Assembly: GCA_026936325.1 (NCBI GenBank)
Contig: JAPTHN010000003.1
Location: forward strand, 60,849,192-60,913,191
DNA from: Platynereis dumerilii
Lineage: Eukaryota > Annelida > Polychaeta > Phyllodocida > Nereididae
Reading direction: 5' to 3'
DNA: 64,000 nt
This document shows, piece after piece, positions 56,060 through 64,000 of this stretch; the stretch's first letter is position 1; the number at the start of each line of letters is the position of its first letter. A program made the position numbers and the translations under genes. Under the pieces are notes generated by a model, which worked only from the letters and a program-made list of their open reading frames with translations, did no database searches and was not told the DNA's origin.

Positions 56060-57596
56060 CACAGTGAGCTTGAACAAACTTTGGGGTTAAAAAAATTGAC
56101 CAAGAAAACGATTAGCACAGTGATGTAGAGGAAGATCAGGCGAACATTTTGATGTATCAAATGAAAACATCTGTTGGGAATTTTTTGAGATATTTGAGAT
56201 TTAAACTTTTTATTTATCACACCCTATTGTAAGCATGGAATATCCATCTAAAAATTAACTTTTTATTTATCACACCCTATTGTTAGCATGGAATATCCAT
56301 CTAAAAATGATCAAAACTGCCCATTTTTCCTGTTAGGTAATATCTAAGATAAAAGTCATTATTCAGAAGTCAAAATATGCAGTCATTGCCACAAGAGCAA
56401 CTACATACCACCTCATTCAGGCTGACATAGTGTGATAAACCTATAACAGTACAAATTTCTCAGAAAATTTATAAAATATGTTTATTTGCCTGCTTGTCCT
56501 CAGTTTCATCATTCTGGTGAATAATAATGTCGTAGAATCTACCTCACTTTTTAACTCTATGGTGTATTATTGAGGTTTTTATGTGTTTTTTAAGAAATTT
56601 CACCACTGTGAAACAAGTACTTTTGCAACAATGTAAAGTGTAGCTAATGTTGAGTGAATCATCAGAAAATGCATAGATAGAATGTTTGGAAGCATTTAGT
56701 TAAGTATGGAGTAAAATACCTTGACATTGCAGTCTTAATGTGCAATAGTTGTACATGTTTGTATTTACTACATTTTCACATAATTTACTGAATTTATGCT
56801 ATTTTTGTTGTTCTATGCAATTAAAGATTGGTTGATTTTGGATGCCAGATAACCTACATCAGTATTAAACACCCAACAACCATTTTAAGTACTCAAAGTA
56901 CATTAATCATGAATATTACTGTTTATTTATAGCTTTTAATCTTATTTTTGTCTTTTTGTCCAATTGCAAAGACTTTTCATGTAATATCAGGGGATTCAAC
57001 TTCATAGTGAAGCAGATACTTACAAACATTCTATGCATGCATTATCTGATAATTTACTCAACTTTGTCCATCCTTTTACATTGTTATGAAATGCTTGTTT
57101 CACGGTGGCAAAATTTGTGATAAAATGCACAAAAACCTCAACAATGCCTGTTACAATGAGAAGATCAGACCAAATTTGCTAAAATACTCACCAGAATTAT
57201 GTAACTAACACAACCTGGTATTGCAAACATTTTCTCAGGCCTTTAGTCAGAAATGTTAGTTGTTATAGGTTCATCACACCCTGTCAGTCTGGATGAAGTG
57301 GTTCTTACTTTTGCAGAGACAATGACTGCATATTTTTACTTCTGAATAATGACTTTTATCTTAGATATTACCTAACAGGAAAAATGGGCAGTTTTGACCA
57401 CTTTTTCATGGAGATTACATGCTAAGAATAGGGTGTGATAAATAAAAAATCTAAAAGTCAAATATCTCAAAAAATTCCCAACAGATTTTTTCGTTTGATA
57501 CATCAAAATGTTCGTCTGACCTTCCACTACATCATTGCGCTAATCATTTTCTTGGTCAATTTTTTTAACCCCAAAGTTTCTTCAAGCTCGCAGTGC
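56060..57596. mobile_element. Foldback element with ~650-700-bp arms
   Basis: The left arm (56060 to about 56760) and right arm (about 56970-57596) are inverted copies; the outer ends share GAGCTTGAA and AAACTTTGGGGTTAAAAAAA. The flanking CCAC on both sides may be a 4-bp target duplication. The left arm also has a 52-bp tandem duplication near 56207-56308. Short frames (MINKK..) found in both arms are repeat artefacts. Confidence 0.8.
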
Positions 57597-58350
57597 CACA
57601 AAAATATTACAGTTATCTTCAGGAATAAAGACATAAGGTCAATTTCGCATTTTTAGTTTTGGCACCAATCCGTGGAAATCCACCTGTAAATAATGCAAAT
57701 GTGTCAGCTCTATGTTTAAGCTCATGTGTAAATGACAAAGCATGAAGATGGCACTATCTGGACAGATTTAAGAGACAACAGATGGTCATGAGCTACAATG
57801 TATTGAAGCCTACACGTACAAGCTAAATTATTAGAAAACAAATTATGGGAGGGTGGTGGAAATTATGAAAATGTGAGGAAAAAATTGTAGGGGGGGGGGA
57901 AGTGGGGCATGGGAATTATTTAGAGACAAAAATTAAAAGAAGACGGGTTGAAAAACAAACATCTGGGTGAAAAATGTACAGGATTAACTTGGGAGAAAAA
58001 ACCTTGTTGAGATTAAAAAGTTTGTAAAATATAGTAAAATAGGTAAATAAGTAATGTCAATGGCAGGGGAGCTAACCTTTTAAAGACTCCATGGATGAAT
58101 GTAGTTCAACGTAGTGATTATCTTACATTAAATGTATAAATGGTGCTGCTGCTGCTTCCTTGTCTAATAATGTTACACTGGGCAATGAAGTCATGTTAAT
58201 TATACTCTCAGGTCTAGTGATTCAAATGATGTTTTGCCTTTTGATGCGTTTTCCTTGTAATTCAGCTTTTAAAAATTAATTTACTTATCATGGTGCTATG
58301 TTAAGGAACAAATTGCCTGGTCGACTCAAGTCATCTACAATCTACATGTA
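57597..58350. other. Intergenic, nothing recognised
   Basis: AT-rich with a G run near 57890; no gene. Confidence 0.4.
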
Positions 58351-58676
58351 CACTCTAAACACAGGGTGGTCAAGATGACAACTCTAGAGTGGTAATTCCT
58401 GGTGCCTAAACCGACCACTCCTTCAGTCAAAATAAAGTAAAGGGTTGTCAAGATGACAAATATTGGATTAGTAAGCAGTACCACTCCGGTAATCAGAGCT
58501 GCCAGATGGCGATCAAACTGACAACATTTCGGACTCTTACATAGTCAACGTAGTCATTTTGATTATGATAGAATAGTCAAAATGATTTTCCTGGAAGTCA
58601 CTACCAAATTTCAACAACTATTACTGCCCTAAAGTAGTCATAAACTAGTCACAGTGACAACCAAATGTTTAGAGTG
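58351..58676. mobile_element. CACTCTAAACA MITE with TA target
   Basis: CACTCTAAACA and its inverted TGTTTAGAGTG, flanked by TA (58349-58350, 58677-58678). 326 bp with repeated GGTNGTCAAGATGACAA. A partial relative lies at 21487-21545. Confidence 0.85.
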
Positions 58677-59869
58677 TATGTCTCTTCATGTTTTTAAATG
58701 TAAACTAAAAGGTTTAATAAAGTCTACATAATGTTTTTATGTAGAAGTATTTCCATGTTTATATCATACAGTACATAATTTTTCAATATTTTTAAAAAGA
58801 ATTTTTCGTTTGCATATGATTTTATTGTTATTGTGGTTATTCATCTTCAGGACATTAAAAAAAAGTTTGTACCCTGAAACTTTAATTCTGAATAAATATA
58901 GTTCAAATCACAATTTAAAAAATACACAAATACAGCACACTAGCTATGCTATATTGTAGTTACATTGGTTTCTAGTCTGAAATTTAAGATTCTATGGTTT
59001 TAACAAAATCGCTTCACGTAGTGCAAACAGTAGACTAGTGTTAATGGTCCCTTTTCAAAAATAAAAATTATTCCAGTTTTAGGAATGAAGCCTGAAAAAA
59101 TAGGTGACAGATTATTACGTACTAGCTTAAAAAGTAGTAAATAATTGCTGCTGGATTTTTTGTTGCTAAAAGCAAGGGACTTCCATTGTGCTGCTGAAGA
59201 TGGTGAAAATCTCTAATTGTTGGAAAATGGAAATGTTGCAGAGAACTGGAATAATGAAATTGCACACTTTAGTGTGTGATATGCATTGTGGTGAGTAAAT
59301 TTTTACGACCACACGGTGCGGTGTCTATTGAAAATTACCGGTACGAAGGTCTATTTTGCTATGTCTTTTTTTGGGAGGCTTTACTACCAAATGGTTCAGG
59401 TTTACTGAGCCGCCAATAGGTCTTTATCCATATGGATTGCGATGCTGATGACAGCAAAGACATCTGCAAGATACATGAAGCTGGAGAATTAAGCATTCAG
59501 GTCTCATGTTTAGTCCCAACATGAAGTTTAAGTGATTCCAACCAAAATTCATCTGGCTGTCATGATCCAACGGCCACCAAAAGTAAACACAACATTGCTA
59601 ATTGGTGGAGCTCATCTGTTGGTCATGTAAAAGGGTTTGGACAATGGTAGAGATTATATTATCATAATGTGAACACAACGTTTAGAATGTTTTACAAAGT
59701 TGCATGGACATATAATTACAATGTTGTAACAACATAATTTCTACCATTTTATACAATTCTATGTAATTTTCACCAACGAAGTCGCCACAACGTAGATGTG
59801 CCCAAAATAGAACACTGCGTGATTATGGAATTTCTTAAAATTTTTTAAATTTTGCTATGCTGTTACGTT
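58677..59869. other. Spacer beyond the stop of copy D
   Basis: AT-rich, no gene or structured element identified; it may include the 3' UTR of copy D. Confidence 0.4.
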
Positions 59870-62800
59870 TTAGAACAGATTTTCTCTGGTGCCAAAATGT
59901 TCCAGATATTCAGACATTGTCTCTTTTATTTGTTCATCTGTTATGCTAAACTCTTCATAGCTGTAGACGTGCTTCCCGTATTTGTGTTGCTTATTTTCCA
60001 CCATGTGGCGCTGCATGTTCTCCATCATCTCCGGCGTCATTTCCCAACCAAAGTTGGCGTAGATTTCTTCCACGGCAGCCAGAGGATCTTTTACCATCTT
60101 AGAATACGCTACTGTACACAAGCGGTTCTGAAAAGCACAAGAAAAAAAATGCACGCTTTAGTTTTATATAAAAACTGGTCATTGGCCTAATGTTTTATTT
60201 TAACTAAATTTGTACATATAATGTGATCTGCTCCACCAAAATGAGTTCAAAGTAGACAATAAATATTTCCCAGAAATGAGCAAAATGTGTCAAAAGGTCA
60301 CCTTTTGATTTTTTTGGCAGTTGGTGCCAAGTTTTTGCAAAAGTTATTTTCTTTGAATACTTAAGACTACTTTTTACCACAAATTGGTTGAAAATTATCA
60401 AAATTGGGTGTCCTTCTTGATTTTCTTAGTTCTTTCATTGCAATGGTGGGAAAATCAAAAGCCATTTTCTCAAAGTTTGGTGTTCGAGGTGCCATATCTT
60501 TGGATTGGATAGACATATCAAAACATATGAACCATTATTTTAAAGCCAAATTCTAGTAGTATTTTGACAATGAAATAAGACAGGGCGTCGACCTTTAACT
60601 CATTTTGGTGGAGCAGGTCATATATACTTTTTTTTACCTGAGGCATGGTTTTTATTGCATTCATTGCACGTGGGGTGCAAAGTTTGAAGTATGTCTGGAT
60701 ATATTCAGTCATGTATTCTTTGGTCACCTCAAACCCTGTCACCAGTCTACACTGAAAGATAAATGAAAATGGACAAAAAAAAGGTCAATAGAATTTCTGA
60801 TCTGTAAGATATTAGCCATTGCAGACCCCTTGAATTCAAATCAATCTTCAATAACTACAGGGCAAGTTTGTGCGGCCCATGTCTTTTGCAGTTATAACTT
60901 ACGTTGTAGAAAATTGAGCAGCTTGAGCCATACATTTTCTTAACATTTCTGTATGGAAAGATGAATGTTGCATTTGGAAAGACTTTCTTCATTGTTTGAA
61001 TGTAAAACAGATGGAATGGTGCCTTCATTAATGGGACTTCACCATTCTGCAAGCCTGGAAAATTCAAACACAGGGTGGAGAGGCAAAATTTACTTAATTC
61101 AGCAGATTTTAAACTTGGCAGTCAAAAAATGTGTAGGTGCTTCTTAAGAAAGTCCTTTCTTGTTTTGAAGGATGAGAAAACTCTGACAAGAGTAAAAACA
61201 TGTTGATGAGCAGCTTTAATAATCCGGGAAAATAATTTTCTCACTGGTTTTGATCATGCCCTGGATAAATGCAGTCAGCAGATTAGACATCAGTGAATGT
61301 GGCTTTCTAAACAATTTTATCACTTTTTGCCTGTTGCACTTCAACAAGGTCTTGGATTTCATATTACAGTCGGTAAACTTGATATGCAAAAAATTAGAGT
61401 TGCTTCACACAGATTTTGGCACTCTGTCAGCCTTTTAAATAGCCGTTGAATGTAGAGAAAATGAAATGTCATCTTCTCTACATTCAGCATGGGAAACATA
61501 GAGGCTGTTTGATTATTCATGCATTCATGGTCAAGAGAGGGCCATTTGATTTGTCATAGCTGATTTTAAATTTGCCAATGAGAAGAGCAGTGTAATAATG
61601 ATTATAATATTGTGCCCACTTCAAAACCCTACTGGGACTAGGTGCATCTTCCACTATATGCAGTTCAAACTCAGGAAGGTGCAGAGATGTTGGTCTTAAG
61701 AATACAGGGAGATTGCTTATCACATTTTCTTAATGGAGCATTGTATTATCACACCACAAATGGCAATGGCATATAGAAGACAAAGTCAACTAACTGTTGT
61801 AGAAGATGCACTTCAAAGCCCTCTTGTAATACTCATAGACTTCTGTTTCGATGTCCTGGGGAAGGGTCCAGGTGAAGTCTCGTAACTTCTTAAAATTTGC
61901 GCATGTCGTCCATCCATTGTCCAACATTGCATGCTGAAGGAGGAGAAAACATTCATCTGCCATATCCAAGCCTGTCTCATGTATGTGCTGGAATTGGTCA
62001 AATTCACCAGGGTATATGTGATCTAAAATGTAATTAATTAATTCTTCAGAATAATGACTGGATAAATTCAATAATGATTTTTAAGAATGAAGAATATCTG
62101 TGTTATTTTACACGTAAATTGCTTATTATGATTATAAATATTTGCTGATCAGTAGATTATTTTGATATTCAATATGAAATCTACTGATGGTTTTAGTATT
62201 TAATAACATTTCTTTTGGTAAATATCAGCAAATGACAATTTCATATAATGTCACATAAATGAGTAGGATAATTTTAAGACTATTAGTCACTAGCTATATA
62301 TTTCAAATGTGTGTGTGTTACATACTATAATATTCCTTGGCTTTTTTGTATCTCTCTGTGTCTTTCCATTGTTCTGGTCTGCCAGGTGGACAGGGTTTGA
62401 GCAGCTCCCAAGTCATAGGGGCGACAAACTTGGGATCGTTGGCCAGCAGTCTGTATAACATGGTGGTGCCAGAGCGAGGCAGGCCGATGATGAAAACGGG
62501 ATTGATTTCCATCTGTCAAGGGAAACAAAAGTTGTCAAGATATAATACTTCTAAACATTTTTTCTCAATGGTGAGTTTGGGTTAGGCCTAACACATTCCG
62601 TCAATGTCCCTCAATATTTGGCCAGAAAGATTTGGACATTGCTTCGTGCTTTCCCGCACTTTGAAGACCTTTGGACAAAATTTGTTTTTATTTTATTTTT
62701 GAAATATCAAATGGTTTTTTGAGCCAACCAATTTGGTTTTTGCATAGAAGTTAGGTTTTTCTTTCTGTGGTGGTTGATAAATATTTTTTCCCACATACCT

Positions 62801-63981
62801 TCTAAAGATTGAGTGATATGGAAGACAAGTACAAAAACTAATCAGTCCTTTTCTGTGAACTTTAATATTTAGACTGATACTACAGAGAAGAAACTAAACT
62901 GTATATATATGGGCTTATGCCCCAAATCTTCTGTTCAATTCCTGGAAGTGATCACCTGTTGTTACGAAATTAGTTATGCTTAAAAGTCTGTCTTTTTTAA
63001 AATATGTATTATTATCCACTTACAGGGCAGGCCGTTGACTTAAGCATTAGCAAAATTGTGAGGGCCCCTGAAATTCCATATCAGCCCTTGTTTACAAGGC
63101 TTGGGACTGATATTTTCAGTAACAGCCTTTATTTACCAGGCCTGGGCCATTATTTTCAATAACAGCCCTTGTTTACAAGGCCGGGGACCATTATAGTCAG
63201 TAACAGCCCTCGTTTATAAGGCCAAGGGTCGACGCTGAGTAAATCGACCCTTGTTCATTCTGATGAGCACTAATCTTGAATTGACAAGTCTTGCTGGTAA
63301 ATAAGAATAGAAATGCTTGGTAAGTGGATAATAATAGTAATAACACTACTTTTTAATCAGGTACTCTGCCGTTTGAATGGCCCTCGGTGCTGTCCAGTAG
63401 CCCTTATAATAACATTACACAGTGGTGGATCAAGGAGGGCGGTTACGGGTTCAAACCCCCCTTGCACGTGTAGATTTTAATGTAAGAAAAAAATTGAAAT
63501 CCCAATATATTCAGTACATTCCCATTTGTAAAGCCCCCCATCCGACATTTTCTAGATCCGCCCCGACACAGCAGCCCTCGTGCTGCTCGTGCTGCTCGTG
63601 CTGCTCGTGCTGCTCGTGCTGCTCGTGCTGCTCGTGCTGCTCGTGCTGCTCGTGCTGCTCGTGCTGCTCGTGCTGCTCGTGCTGCTCGTGCTGCTCGTGC
63701 TGCTCGTGCTGCTCGTGCTGCTCGTGCTGCTCGTGCTGCTCGTGCTGCTCGTGCTGCTTTGAAACACTTGGGCTGCTGGACATCACCTTGTGCCATTTAA
63801 ACAAGTTAGCGCTCTCCAAAATGGTTATTGTTGTATAATCACATTTCACAAAATCAGGTGACACGTATTGGCCCTAAACACCCCTGCCTTTAATTATGTA
63901 TTTACGTGTATACTCACATTGGCCACATCTGGATTTTCGAGGATTGTCTGGTTGACTTCCACTCTTCTTTTCACGTGACCT
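59870..63981 (-). CDS. Sulfotransferase (Sulfotransfer_3 type), copy D, exons 2-7 (exon 1 outside window)
   Basis: Coding exons, in order of translation: 63981-63918, 62512-62326, 62022-61795, 61054-60903, 60751-60638, 60127-59870. All have the same lengths as in copies A-C and intact GT-AG sites; exon 4 ends at a gttag donor. Seen: GLPRSGTTMLYRLLANDP, PMTWELLKPCPPGRPEQW, FPYRNVKKMYGSSCS and QHKYGKHVYSYEEFSI. Exon 2 reads RGHVKRRVEVNQ where the others have RDHV. The 5' end must lie to the right of position 64000; with exon 1 the protein should be about 397 residues. PAPS-binding residues are kept, so it is probably active. The most diverged substrate region is exon 4 (HIYPGEFDQFQHIHETGLDM). 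Confidence 0.88.
60224..60620. mobile_element. MITE filling intron 6 of copy D
   Basis: TGATCTGCTCCACCAAAATG is matched by the complement of the right end (TGACCTGCTCCACCAAAATG). It occupies 397 of the 510 nt of the intron, ending 17 nt from exon 6. Confidence 0.8.
61370..61560. repeat. Intron block of copy D, inverted relative to copy B
   Basis: The complement matches 34935-35120. A 12-bp stem GAATGTAGAGAA / TTCTCTACATTC near 61446-61485 marks one edge of the block. Confidence 0.6.
63423..63563. mobile_element. 141-bp hAT-like MITE
   Basis: The ends TGGTGGATCAAGGA and (complement) GGGGCGGATCTAGAAA are flanked by TTACACAG / CGACACAG, an imperfect 8-bp duplication. The uninterrupted sequence is seen in the relative at 27.4 kb (TTGCACAGCAGCCC). 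Confidence 0.75.
63577..63756. repeat. Perfect (CTCGTGCTG)20 minisatellite
   Basis: Twenty uninterrupted 9-bp units. Being a multiple of three it gives pure repeat frames on both strands (Ser-Cys-Cys, Leu-Val-Leu, Ala-Ala-Arg, Glu-Gln-His, Thr-Ser-Ser), none of them a plausible gene. Confidence 0.95.
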
Positions 63982-64000
63982 CTGGATGGGAAGATAATGA

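Larger units (their letters stand above)
63005..63830. mobile_element. Foldback element with 9-bp VNTR (copy 2)
   Basis: Relative of 26950-27495: same ATTATTATCCACTTACAGGG left part, GTTTGAATGGCCCTCGGTG and GGGCTGCTGGACATCACC arms. It lies in intron 2 of copy D. It contains an inserted hAT-like MITE and the expanded CTCGTGCTG array. Confidence 0.75.

Noticed and set aside
63422-63864. Ser-Cys-Cys, Leu-Val-Leu, Ala-Ala-Arg and Glu-Gln-His repeat proteins
   Set aside because: All arise from the 9-bp CTCGTGCTG array inside a mobile element, on both strands and in several frames.

Overview
The window is animal nuclear DNA. It has spliced genes with GT-AG introns, TATA boxes, a CR1-like LINE, tRNA-derived SINEs and a dense load of small inverted-repeat DNA transposons. 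The gene content (a somatomedin-B plus Methuselah-like receptor and a tandem array of Sulfotransfer_3-type enzymes) fits a marine invertebrate, perhaps a deuterostome such as a hemichordate, echinoderm or lancelet. The species cannot be fixed from the sequence. Nothing bacterial, and no rRNA, CRISPR array or free-standing tRNA gene, was seen.

Layout. 0.9-6.8 kb (+): a three-exon seven-transmembrane receptor with a signal peptide and a somatomedin-B domain. A 5'-truncated LINE lies in intron 1 and two nested inverted-repeat elements lie in intron 2. 7.3-12.6 kb: a 5.3-kb inverted structure whose two 1.5-kb arms each hold four ~362-bp tandem units. 13-18.6 kb: tandem repeats, a near-perfect hairpin, a cluster of CRE palindromes and one uncharacterised acidic-tailed ORF. 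18.9-64 kb (-): an array of paralogous sulfotransferase genes read right to left, D (59.9 kb to beyond the right edge), C (50.5-55.4 kb), B (32.6-38.1 kb), A (21.9-28.8 kb), then a relic of a fifth copy (18.9-19.6 kb). Exon lengths 191, 64, 187, 228, 152, 114 and 258 nt are the same in every complete copy and give 397-residue proteins. Introns and spacers are filled with mobile elements. A 6-kb recent composite element with a 28-bp satellite sits at 42-48 kb.

How the genes work together. The four sulfotransferases are PAPS-dependent enzymes by motif and probably form one locally duplicated family with similar TATA promoters, perhaps diverging in substrate. Copy A has an altered PAPS loop. The receptor is unrelated and simply adjacent. 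The least familiar material is the 362-bp-unit inverted element, a pair of unknown protein-like fragments (37.0 and 48.3 kb), the 42-48 kb composite, and a strong excess of the palindrome TAGGCCTA. Splice sites, phases and repeats were all read by eye; no search was run.
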